A stretch of 64,000 nt of DNA, taken from assembly GCA_949318235.1 (NCBI GenBank), contig OX439136.1, positions 13,943,890 to 14,007,889 on the forward strand, written 5' to 3'. The DNA comes from Ecdyonurus torrentis. Its lineage: Eukaryota; Arthropoda; Insecta; Ephemeroptera; Heptageniidae. Below the pieces are notes generated by a model, which made no database searches, was not told the origin of the DNA, and was given only the letters and a program-made list of their open reading frames with translations. Position numbers and translations under genes: made by a program. Below are positions 1 through 13,624 of the stretch, piece after piece (within the stretch, counting starts at the first letter, position 1; every line of letters starts with the position of its first letter).

Positions 1-130
1 CATATTTAAAACCAATAACAAAAATCATCACTGTTAGTGTTAACATTCAGAGAATTATGTTTTATGCGATTTTTTTAGAATTACTTAATTTGTCATTAAA
101 AACAGTGATCGTGGTAGTGCTGAGTACTCA

Positions 131-278
<148 letters not shown>

Positions 279-399
279 TAAATGCGTGTTTTTCTCACAT
301 AACATTGAACATTCATGGCGAGTTTGTGAATGGTTTCTCTTGTTTAATTATTGTTTTAAAAACTACGTAATATAAAATGTCAAATCATAAACCTCTGAC

Positions 400-486
400 A
401 GTAAGAATATCAGAGGACCACTTCAGTGGGTTTTGTAATTTGTACCTTTTGTTGCCTCAATATAAAACTATTATCTATCTATCTAA
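400..486 (+). repeat. Retroelement 3' tail, type A
   Basis: ATCAGAGGACCACTTCAGTG, then GTACCTTTTGTTGCCTC and a terminal (ATCT)n. A related tail ending in (ATT)n lies at 33.4 kb, as expected for LINE- or SINE-type 3' ends. Confidence 0.45.
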
Positions 487-1251
487 TATTACAATGCGAT
501 TATGTGCATTACTAATATAATAAGAAATTTCTAGTAGCAAGACAAAGTATCAAAGAAACTGTTAATAGTTATTATTTATAATAACTTTAATTTTAATAAT
601 TTTAATATAATAATTTTAATAGCAAAAAAGGTAAAAATTATTCAAATAAAAAGGAAAGAACAATATAGTAATGACTAATGACTGTATTAAGAGTAGTTAG
701 GCATATTAAGTTTAAATATTATAACACAAACTTACCTAAGATTTCAATATCAGCAAAAACGTTTAATAGCCAAATAATTTTAAAGCTGCTGCTATGAAAG
801 TTAAACCTGAAATAAAATTATAAATTGTAATTCAAACATAAAAAAGAAAAACTACTATAATAATAATAATAGAAAATATATTTAGTAAACTAATTAAATA
901 TGTTTAAGACGACATTCTCATACCTTTTAAAGAAATTTTAATTAGCTTAAATGTAAAAATATTAGGAAATGTTTTTTTATATATATTTTTTTTTTAAAAG
1001 ATGGAAAAAAGTTGAAATATCATAATAATTTAAAATTGTCGGAGCGTTAAACTTTTTATAAATGAGCAAAAAAAAAAAAAAAAAAAAAAATCGTTCTCTT
1101 CATATTCTACAACACAAAATATAATATATTTTTTCACTTGTACAAATGTGAATTGATATAGTCTATATAAATATTACTCTGTTTTATGACCGTATATAAA
1201 TAAAAAAATATATATTTATATGAGCTCATTACCTAACGCTCTACTGAGTTT

Positions 1252-1252
<1 letters not shown>

Positions 1253-1314
<62 letters not shown>
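1253..1314. repeat. (GA)n microsatellite
   Basis: Uninterrupted GA dinucleotides, about 31 repeats. Confidence 0.98.
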
Positions 1315-1316
<2 letters not shown>

Positions 1317-1795
1317 TCAAATATTCGTGTTTATGTATATGTTTTAGAAGAAAAAATTGAAAAACAAAAATTTAAATTTAAATAATAAATATTTTATTTG
1401 GAAAAAATAATAATAATATGCAAAAACAAAACAAACTGCTTTCATTTCAATGCAAAAATAATAATAATAATAATCAGTATTTAAGTTTCTTATATATGCA
1501 TGTATTCTACTGAATGAAAATAGTATTTATAATTTTTTATGCAATGAACTTATCTATAAATTTTGTTTAGAGATTGATATTTAATTTAATTTCAAATTAA
1601 TCGTAACTTCATTTTTTTTAATATACTAATAAACTGGAAGTATGAAATTAAAATATTACTTTTTAACAATAGCGTTAGAGTTTTACTAGTATAAAAATTT
1701 GTAAATTTGTAAACATTTGTATATTTATTTTGTTGAATTACTTTGAGATGTTTTATTAGTTAATCCACGCAAACAACCCTTTCAAGAAAGAAAGA

Positions 1796-1798
<3 letters not shown>

Positions 1799-1843
<45 letters not shown>
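1799..1843. repeat. Poly-A tract, 45 bases
   Basis: Pure A run after AAGAAAGAAGC. Could be an old retro-tail, but no element is recognisable upstream. Confidence 0.95.
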
Positions 1844-1846
<3 letters not shown>

Positions 1847-3277
1847 GAAAAACTGTAGATATTATATAATTGCCTTTAATATAATATATTATAAAAAAAG
1901 CACCGTCATCAATGAATGCCATAGTACTTAATTTTTTTCAGTAAATTATTTCTCGGTTTCTTAATAGCATTAAAACGTTCAATTTAATCCTATTAAAAAT
2001 CTCATTTTTTCTTCTTCTTCTTTATGATCGAAAGCAGCATTAAAAATGATCATTAAAAACAAGTGTACGTACCTTTTTCTTTTATTGTTATTAAATAAAT
2101 TTTTGGCCTTGTATTTAAGAAGAGAAAAAAAATTAATTTTCAATCATTTTAGAACGGCCAATTAAGATGCTAAGGGGAGAAATCTAGATATATATTCATA
2201 CTTTGTAAAGAAATGAAAAATAAAAAATTAATGATATTAAAAAAATATTGTAAAAGCTACTTCTATATTGATTTTTAGTAGAAATGAAGATTAAATTTTT
2301 TTAGCATCATATTTTAAACTTTATACAATAGGGGATGTATTTATTTAATAGATATTTATATGAAATTTTTCTTCCCCTCTCTTTTTCTCAAAACCATTAC
2401 TGAAAATAGCATTAAAAAAAACTTTAATTATTACTAATTTTCTAATAAATTTCTCTTTATTGCTTATAATCTACCGTGTAAAAAGTCATTTAAAGTTAAT
2501 TTTAATCTTCTGCATCTTCAATTTATATTCTAATTTAGTTTTGTATTATGCAAATTATTATCATCACTCTTTGACGCAGGAGATTTAAAATGTTTTTAAA
2601 TATTGCTTTGCGTGATTCATAAACTTAAATATTATTTGTTTTTTTATATCATCTTTTTTTTTTTTTCTTTTTTTTTTAATAGAACAATATGATCGGAATA
2701 TTTTTTAAATTTTTTGGAACCATTTCCATTAAAAAAAATGAAAGGGGAAAATATACATTATAAAATATATCATATAAAAAGGAAAATATTTCATAAAAAT
2801 TTCATATAATATATAAAAATTGTGAGGAAAGCAATAAATAAAAATACATATAAAAAAAATTCTAACGTAAATTTCCCATAACAATAAATCATATATGAAA
2901 TAAAACAAAAAAACAGCAAAAAAAAGTCAAAAAAATTTAAAATATAACACTATAGAAACATGTAAATAATAAACAAGTAATTATAACTAAAAATAATATA
3001 AAATAAAGTACACATTAAATCACTTTAAAATATATATTTTAATCTCACTTTAAAAATGCTTTTTTTTTTTTTTTTTTTTTTTGGTGAACATTGTTGATGT
3101 AGTATTATTTTTAATCCTAAAATGCATTTTCTATGTTATTGTCATTTTAAAGTAAACCACTCCTATTTAATTGTAAATTACTACTTTTTTTTGTATAGTT
3201 AAAAACGTTTCGATATTCAACTATTTTAAATAGAATTAACAGTCTATAAACGCTGTAAAATACGACATTTTTTTATA

Positions 3278-3315
<38 letters not shown>

Positions 3316-6300
3316 ACAAAAGCCTTTTTTAATTATTTCTTTCCCCATGACAAAAAAAAAGTTTTAATTTCCAGAGTTCCTTTTTCGTGTCATTTGCTTA
3401 CTTTATGTAGATGCTATTGAAAAAAAAAAGGGTGGTTTTAATTATCTGTTAAATTCCAAATATACATACATTTTAACTTATGTATCTAAAATATATAAAT
3501 ATTATATACACACATATATTTTTTTTAAACTTTATTGCGTTTCTTTTCCTTTTTTTAATATATTTTTATTACGTTACATAATATCGATTACAAATTCTTT
3601 AAATATTTGAGGACTTAAAAATATTATAAGTATTAAATAATTGAAATACATGCACAGTATTAAATCCTGCAAGTATTACATGCGGAGTAAATCCATGTTT
3701 CTAGATAAAAAAAATTATTTGCTAAGAAATAGTTTTTTTTTTTTTTTTTTTTGCATTTCATAATCTAATCTTGCAACAAATTAAAAAAAAAAAAAAAAAT
3801 CATAAAAATGAATTTCTAATAAGAAAATATGAAAATCATTGAAGAATCTAAAATTTAAGCTAATATTTTACCAGTTTATTTAAGTAAACAATGATACCAT
3901 AATTTAAAAGCCTTAAAGCAAGATAAAATATCGAAAATTATATAAATTTATATGTATATATGTATACACACACACACAATATCACAAACATTTATGTATA
4001 CATGGTATTTTATGAGGGTATACATTGAAAATTTTAGGTTTGAAAAGGGTTTTTTGGTATATACATAGAGTGAGAGAGAGAGAGGAGGAAAAGAAAGGGG
4101 CGTGGTTATACGTTTAGTTTATAATTAATTGAGATTTGTAAACATTTGCCTTCATGTACATTAAACAAACTCGGAGATATATGATGTAAATAGAGTTAAA
4201 ATTAGTTTACACTGAAGCTGCATCCTCTTTGCTTTTGTAATGTTATCATAATGTATCCAGAAAAAAAAAAGTATATGATATAATATTAAACAATATTTTT
4301 AAGACTATTGAATTTAAAATATTATAAAATCAGTATCTAAAAGTTATATTTATTTATTTGCTTTATAATAATGATAGATATAATTTTTTTTAATAATTTT
4401 TAAATATGTATATTGCTTCTTATTTATATTTAATATATTAAAAATATATATTTATAATAATCATTTCACATTTTTAGTTAGAACTTCATAGAAATAGAAT
4501 TATAATAAACTGTTTAGTTTTTACGGAAATTTGGTGAACTGATATAAGATACTACAATTGAATTTTGAAACCTGCGATAATTCATAACATCAGTAATGTT
4601 AGTTGGAGCTGTAGTTTTTGCCCATAAGAAAATCCCTAAGTAAGAAAACAACATGATCAATGAGCACTAGGGTTGCAACAATTCTAATCTATTGTAGATC
4701 TTGTATTGTAATAAAGTTTCGCATATTTATTTGCCAAATATCACAATAGTTGAAAGCGTCTTGTATTTTATATTATGCTGTATTTTAGATAATTTATTTA
4801 CAAATATATAACTCTAAAATTAACATTCGTTCTATAAACTACACACAACTCTTGAGCCAGCTTCAAAAAATTTCCTTTGTTAAAAACATCTGATCATGAC
4901 ATCGTTACCTGTTTATCGTTACGTTTATATGTATGGTTTATCATTGTTATTTCTTCTTTTAGAACTTTCGACCTAATAAAAATGAAAGAAACTAAAAAAA
5001 AAAATAATAATAATAATAATAAAAGTTCGATACGAAACATGCGACTCACTTTTATCGGCTAAAAAAACAAAATCAACCAATGAATGTGTCTTATATTGTT
5101 GATCAGCCAATCACTGTAAATGAGATTCACTATATTTTTTAGAACGAGCTATACTTATCACAACTCTTCGACATTGTGATATAAAATAGTTCTTTGTGAC
5201 TGTTCGGACATACATAGGAGGCTTAAATTAACATAATTCCTCCATATACATACTTTGCATTACCATTGCCATAAAGCAATAGAATATATTTGTAAATACA
5301 CCAGTGTAAAATGTTAATAGGTTCAAAGTGTGAAGTTTGAATAAATTAAAAATGTTCTTTATAAATTTGACCCAGATATAAAATATATATTTCATCACAA
5401 ATGAATTTTCTTATTTTTATATTGCATATATTTTGATAAAAAAAAAAAGAGATCAAATATATTAATGAAAATTTATGTATGTTTCAGAATGATCAAGGAC
5501 GTGATGAGAATGATTGGAAGCAAAATGATTCTTCTCCTTCTCCTAGCACGTTTGAAATTGCAACGAAATTCTAAAATATTGTAATATCTTCAACATTTTT
5601 ATATCTACTACTACTATACTACCCCACCTAAGTCAGTCACCTTCATCGTGTATTTTAATGTAAGTATAAATAAGTTGGTATTATTTTAATACATTATCGT
5701 AATACATTATTTACTTGGTGATGTGATCATACTTTAATCATATCAGTAAAAATAATAGGACCTGCTGATTTCATTATAAAAATAGTTTTATTATTATTAA
5801 TATTTTTTTTTCAAGAAGTTATGACAGCTCAAATATATATTAAAATTATATGGCATTTGCAAGCAAGGGTTTCAATAAATAGTATTATAAATTTACTCAT
5901 ATATCCACATGTTATTGTTATTAAAGCTTTTTATTTTTATTTATTAATTTTTTTTAAACAATTTCTCCCATAACTAATATTTTGGTTAAGGCCTACGGGA
6001 CTCATTTGATCATAGTTTGAATTCTGTGAATACTGCGAACTTGATACCTTTGAAATTCATTTATCATCATTTCCAATTTCCAACTAAACCAACTAAACTC
6101 AATATGAGCAACAAAGTATTTTTTTTTTTATATATTTTTTATATTATTAGTATCATCACATACAGACAAAAAAAAAATGCTTATTTTAAAATATAATTGG
6201 TTAAAAAAAAAAAAATAACTATTCGTTTCTATTTTCTGCACTTGTAAATTGTTTTTAAATTTTATATATTAAATATTGTTGGTTTAAATTTACATAATAT

Positions 6301-9300
6301 ATATGTTTTGGTATAATGTTGGAATAATTGGAGTAAATACATTGGAATAATGTTTAATTCTATATTGTTAAAAAAAAAAGAGAATATTATTCTTTCAATT
6401 TTCGAGCATAATTAATAAAATAATTTTTTTAAATAGCTCACTATAATGGATCGATGAACAAGTATAGTTACTCTGATTTAAAAGTTTACTACTTTATATC
6501 TAATATTATATCAAATACTTTTAAATGACGAAAAAAATAAAATGCTTCATTCAATTTTGCTCCTCTCATTCAGAACATGTTATTATTATTAAAATTTAAA
6601 TACATTTGCATTATAATATTATCTACAAACCCATACAGTTCTTTGCCTAAGACTATTAAATTATATTATATTAAAATATTTTTACTAAAAAATAAAATGC
6701 CAATTAATTTTAAAAATATATTTTTGAAATGTCAGCATTACGTATTTACTAAAGCATGATATTTTTTAAATAATTTAATTATATATTAACGAGAGGGGTA
6801 ACTTTTTAATATTATGTCTGTCTCAACTAATTAATCAAATTTTTAATTAGCTTATCAATGTAAAAGAACGTAATTTTATTTAAAATATATTAATTAAAAC
6901 ATTTATTTTTGATTGCAGATGTCGCTGTTTTTTTTGTTTGTTTTTTTTTTTTTTTTTATTAACTGAAATTTGCGACTTGACCCTTCACCAATATAACTCC
7001 ATGAAGAAACTGAAACGAATTATACAACGATTGTAAATAATATTACTTGAAAATAATAATAAAAGACTTTTTGTAATAAAAATAAATAAATATTAATAAT
7101 AATTACTCTAATTAATACCAAAGAAAATGTAAATTTAAAAATATAAAAATACTATTTATTAAAAAAAAACTGTGAATTCTATAAATAATTAGTGTTGTAA
7201 ATAAACTAATATAATTCTAATTAATGTAAAATAAATGTATTTTAAAATTGTGGAAAAATTTGTGTAATATAATATAGTATGTCATATTGCATTTTTTTTA
7301 AAGTCATAAATAATAAAATTTAAATAAAAATATGTGTTAGTATATTTGAAATAAATATATATTAAAAAATAACCATTAAATCTTAATTTTAATAAAATAT
7401 GCATTTCATTAAAAAGAGCTTAAAAATTGTAGTAGCTAAACATTTTTTTTTCCAGTTTATTTTCAGTCTTTTTAAAATTCTACAAAATAAGAGAGACAAA
7501 AAAATAATAACGTTCATATTATAACATTTAAATGGAAAAAAAAGTGATTACTTTTATTTTGCATAAAATAATTGTATAAAAGTGTTATTAAACATTTTTA
7601 TAAATATATATAAAAAGACTGAGTAATTAAAGAGATGAAATTTTGTTTTATTTAAATAAAAAAAAATTAAGAATGATATAATGGACCATAATATAATGTG
7701 AAAGAGAATGGAAAAAAAATCCATTTAAATTTTTTTGTGCAAAATAAAAGTTATCAAAAAAGATTATAATTGTAATAAAAAGAAATATGTAATGTACTTA
7801 TTATAGAAATAATATTTAAATAATAAGATTAGTTTCATATTTTTAAAATTTTAGACGAAATGTACTTGTGTTCATAAAATTTTCTGTCATTCCATTAATA
7901 AAAAAAATGTCTGTATTTTATTCAAATTAAATTTAAAAAAAATGGGATTATTTAAAGATTTATTGTTAGATTAAAATATATTAAATAGAAGCTTCATATT
8001 ATAAGGTTACTCAAATATTGTAATAATATTAAAAATTAAATGTAGTATAAAGAAAAAAAATCTAAACGCAATTGATTGAAATTATTAATATCATTATGAA
8101 GCTCTAACTATCTTTCTTCTAACTTTAAAAAAAAAAAAAAAAAAAAAAATTGAAATTAAAATATAATATTAATCTTCAGTAATTATGATTTAACAATATT
8201 TCTTTAAATAAGCGTAGGATCTTACATAACAATAAATATCTGTGTATTACATGTATAATTCTATATTACAATTCAATGTTGTAGAATCTCATATTCATAT
8301 TAAAATTCAAACACCAAAAATAACATTTTTATCACAGCGCTAAAATTATAAAGTCAAAATTCAAAAAAAAGTTGTACTCTTACATTTTGTTTTTTATTAG
8401 ATTAATTTAAATATTGAATTACATAAAATAATAATAAACTGAAACAGTATCCCGTCATGGCTCATTAATTAATTTCAAATTTTACTATATTAAATAAATA
8501 TTTATCAAATGATACTAGTTTCCAAGATAACATACTGTAATATTATATTGTATAAACTTTTATTATTTTGTTTCTTCCTACAAAATTTGACAAAGTAATG
8601 TTTAATTTATATTAATTAATTTTTTTAAACTAATTTAAAGAAAAATTATACAAAATAAAAATATACATAATATTGCTTAAAAATCATACACATAATAATG
8701 CTTATAAAAATAATAATTAAATAATGTCATATGTCATTCCAATATTAAATTAATGTGCCATTATACTTAATCTGCTGTTACTACATGTAAAAAAAAAATA
8801 ATATATATATGATAAAATTAATGCTTTTATTGTGCCTCATATTATATAAAAAAAAATGAAACTATAATAATAATCTTACCTTATATCACCGACATTAAGA
8901 TATTTGCTCATATATACATGTTTTAAAAAAAAAATGATAATAAATATTTCCACAAAATAATATTTATTTGAATTGTTATCTATTTTTTCTATTCCCGTCT
9001 GCATGTTATTTATGTTTTCATCTTAAAAATTTATCGATATATTGAGATAATCGATTCACTTTACATCGAAAGCATATTTTTAAAGACGACAGGAAGTTCA
9101 AAGTCAACTATACCTTATTTTTCCTAGTAAATTCTTTCTATATACATAGTTGACTATTTGCTATTATAGTCGTCAGTTACCTTTCATTTCAATTGGTGAG
9201 CAGTTCAGTTGTATACGTGCATATAATTAAAAATTTTTTTTTAATAATTAGGAATAAGTTTGAAGACTAGAACAACTTTAATATAAACCTGGTAAGGTCC

Positions 9301-10754
9301 TAAGATAAAATATTTTTATTGCAAATTCTGATCAAGTGTATATTTATATCATTATTATTCATTAATCTGATTATTTTTAGTTTAAAAAACGCTTTACTAT
9401 TTTTAATGTAATTTTAAAAAGGTATAACTTTGTACAATCTATATTAATTAGATTAATTACGCTAGAACTTCCATGATATATAAAAAAAAAATGGCAGTCC
9501 ATTTTTTTTTGCCTTCTATTGAAACTTTATAGTAATTAATTATAAATACTGCCAGCTGTCTAAATAATCTGAAGAAAATTATTGCGTTAATCAGTAAATA
9601 GATCATGCTTTTTTAGAAAATGCATTTTTTTTTTATCTTGGGACCTAATTAGATAGCAATGAATAATATAGTGATAGAATTATTACCCGAATGGACCAGT
9701 TGGTGAGATGAATGGAGTAAAGGTAGGTCAACATTTTTTTATGTGTACTTTTAATTTTCTGTTTGTTAAAACAAATACAAATATAAAAATACATTTTATA
9801 TGTATTTAATGTTTAAACTTTCGCTTTATTATCTCTGATATTGATACTTATTTTTGTATATAATTGAATTAAATAATTATGTATACGTATAAATTTGAAA
9901 GATGCACTTAACTTAAAAATAATGAAAAGAGATGATATGGTAAAAATTTGCAAGATTACATTTTTCAACGTCAATATATAAATAGTATTAATTTATATAC
10001 TGTACCTAAAATGAATGTGTTAAAATAATATATTATGTATATATACAGACAGAAATATACAGACAGAAAGTTCATATATTAATAAATTGACTGAAAAATG
10101 CTAATTAAAAAAAAAAAAAAAAATGATTGCAAAAGATCTTGGCAAATGATTAATGTGCGTGAATTCCAAAACTCAATACACATAATCGTAATAACAATTC
10201 TCTTTTATGGTGATCTAGCAAACAAATAAGAGTGCATAAGTGCACAATTATAATTTTAAATAATTGGTTTCATCCTTTTCTTCTCCACTATGGCAAGTCA
10301 AATTGATTCATTCATGACTCATAATCATAATGAGATATGTAATACAAACGACTACATACTACTCTATACATATGTGAATGAAAAAAAAGAAGTCATTAGT
10401 GCAATTGCAAAGTAATTAATTGTAATTGTTACAAAGTGTATGTCGTACTCGACATTAACATATTACTTGAATTATGCAACTTTTGTAATTTATTTATTCT
10501 ATAAATAATGCTAATAGTAATAATAATTATAACAGCTCTTATTGGTTGAAATTAGGTAGCATACCGTGACATTGTATACAGTTAGTTACAATTTAACATT
10601 TAATCAAACCAAATTTTCATTATGTTACATTTGATTCATTATGTTAGTAAAGATAAAAACTTCATTGTGTTACAATGATTCAAACACAATGATTCATTAT
10701 GTTCTACTAAAGAAGTATAATACACTTCTCCTAATACTAATTCGAGAGGATACA

Positions 10755-11050
10755 GTGTAATTAACAATGTAAAATCAACTTTGATTGGCTAGTAATTTAT
10801 AAAACGCTCTATGATTGGCTTAGCACCGCGGATACAGCTTTTGGCGGAAACGATAGATTTAATTAAAATTTAAATTGTTTCAAAAAAGTCAAACTATCTT
10901 CTTTCTTTTGTGTGTAGCGGTGTGAATTTCTTTGAGCAATAAAAATTCTCAAATAATTTTAGTTGCATTTACCATGGCAATGAGAGATAGATTAAAACAA
11001 TGTTATAAAAATTATTATAGAATAAGACATTTTATTGAGCCAGACAGTTC
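10755..11050 (+). promoter_or_regulatory. Promoter-like region with a small Kozak-type ORF
   Basis: Two CCAAT boxes (as GATTGGC, near 10780 and 10810), an E2F-like TTTTGGCGGAAA and a pyrimidine-rich tract (CTTCTTTCTTTTGTG) precede ACCATGG at 10971. The ATG opens 26 codons (MAMRDRLKQCYKNYYRIRHF...) ending in TAG. The region is less AT-rich than its surroundings. It may be a first exon whose remainder I cannot follow, or a relic. Confidence 0.25.
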
Positions 11051-11060
11051 ATAGTAACAT

Positions 11061-11175
11061 TAATGCTGTTCATAAACCCTGTTCTTTGCACCTAAAATGA
11101 CGATCGCCTATGGTTATTCAAATGGAATGCGCATTTTTTGGTGCAAGAGAACAGGGTTTACGAACAACATTATTA
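11061..11175. repeat. Short palindromic element
   Basis: TAATGCTGTTCATAAACCCT with GTTCTTTGCACC on the left; GGTGCAAGAGAAC with AGGGTTTACGAACAACATTA on the right. A 115-base foldback, probably a small MITE. Confidence 0.6.
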
Positions 11176-11960
11176 AGTTTGTTACAACACGCGTTAGTGT
11201 ATAGTCATTATTTAAACAATTAATATAATTTATTAAAGCCATAGACCACATAAAACAACATGTGCTTTTTAATTAATAAACACGAACTGGGATCTTCAAA
11301 ACTGTTGACAATTTTTACCAGAATGTTAATGTAGCTCCACGAGAAAGCGTGAAAAATACTGTAAAGTATGCAATTTCCGTTACTATTCATGTTTATGACG
11401 TCAGAAACATGCAAAAATTAGTATGAAAATGTTGTGCGGGTTGCATAAATCTGATCACTGCAATTTCTGATCACTGCAACGGAGCTACAGTTAGGTTTTG
11501 AGACAAACAAAAGTTATTTATGTAAGTCCCATCAAGTGTTTTGTGATATAAATGCTTATTTTGTTTCTCTGGTCTATTCTTTTAAATAAATCATATACAT
11601 TTATTTACATTAATTTAAGTTCTTTTACAACCATCTTGTCTAAATTAACGATGCTTTAAGCTGATTGTCACAATTTAGTCAATAAAATGTTCAAATTCGA
11701 GTGTGTGGTAAACGTATAGATACATCAATTTTTTTTAAATATTTAAGTTAGGATCAAAGTATTCGGATAAAGTAAAAGTATTCTTTTTGTATTAAAATAA
11801 AATCAATAGGACAATGTATCTTTATTTAAATTTCTAAGAATAAAGCCTTTAAAAAAAAAGACAAATATTAGTCAACATAATATTTAACACAAGTATACAA
11901 AAATAATAAAAAATAAAATTTGTTAAACTTTTCAATTCCTATTTTCATTCATAAGCAAAT

Positions 11961-11991
<31 letters not shown>

Positions 11992-13624
11992 AAACCACTA
12001 TTTTTATTTGATTAAAATTTAGAATAAAGTGTTTCTTCATCCATAAAAACCACAATTTATAAAATGAAACAGAAAAATGAATTAAAATTGGCAACGCAAA
12101 ACACCACAAAAATAATTAATAATAACAATCAAATGCCAAATTTAATTAGATTTTTTTTTTTTTTTTTTTTTTACGTTTATTATGAGATAAATACATTACT
12201 AAATAAATAATAATATAAAAATGTAGTGAGTAATTTGTTTAAACTAATTGTGACAAGTAAACGTACAAAATTTCTTGCCTTTATAATCTAGTTAGTAAAT
12301 ACAATTAACTTCTAACAATGTTACATATATAACAAAACAAAATTAAACCATTTATTTTATATTCTTTGTTTAGATAATGCATTGTTTATAATATGTATAG
12401 CATAATATACTATACTGTATGCTTTTTAATTATAGTTAATCTAACCATACAAATTAATTTAAAATTTCCATTGTATTTTTTTTTTCAACAAAATTTTTGA
12501 TGAGGCTATTTAAACTTTTGATTTGAAAGATAAATCTTCAATCGTATTGCTGAAAAAAAATTTAAATGAAAAAAATATGTATTTTACTATAATCTGATTC
12601 AGGTAGAAAGTATTTAAGTTTAAACAGTCGTTATTGTCTCATGTTTAAACATAATGTTTAATCTAATTACGTATTCATCTATCAATAAAATAATAATAAA
12701 TATTCTGAAATTAGTTTTAAATTGATTTGGCTGTAGAGTGATCACATATTTTATATTTAAACATAATATTATATTGCATCGAGTTAACAGACATTTTTTT
12801 TAAACAATTTAACTTTTCCTTGCTCATCATGTTATCTTATTGTGAAGTTAGTAGTAATAAAGTTTTACTCACATTTGGTGCAATAAAATTTATAAAAAAA
12901 TATTTTATAAAAGTTAATATATATATTTTTTTAAATTTTTATTATTTTAATTTAAAATTATTGTTTAAAGAAAAAAATTATTATTATTCTAATTTTAATT
13001 GCAATTTTTTTTTTTTTTTTTTTTTTTTTACATTTGGCCTTAAGATAAAAACAATAAAAACAGAATACTATATTTTGATCGATTTTTTAAAGTATATATA
13101 ATTAATATATATATATATATATATTTTAGAATTTAAAAACTTATTTTGGTAAGATGTTACTTTACCGGCACTCCAGCTACGATTTTGATTTTGGTATTTT
13201 TGGAAACTAGATCGAAAATGGGATCGAAAAGGTCATTATGCATTTCTTGGGGAAATGCATAATTAGTGAGATATTCGCTAATTAAGAATGCTAATTAATT
13301 ACTAGGCGCATGCGCATAGCGATTGCCGCGAAACTTGAAAATGGCAACGTTGCAACCGAGAGCGCATGCGCACCGCGGGAAAAGTATATTTGCTTTAAAT
13401 TTCAATCTTAGAAGTGACCGCAACTTCTAAAATGAGCTAAAATAACCATTACATCGTTATAATTTACTATTTATTTGCATATTCTGGAAGATAGTACCTT
13501 CCTTTCCTTCTCCTATAAATTTCGTGACTACATTCGGGTTAACAAGCACTAAAAATACCCATTAAATAAAAATAACACCAAGTTTGGACTATACAATGAG
13601 TTCAAAATAAAGCAAAAATGCATA

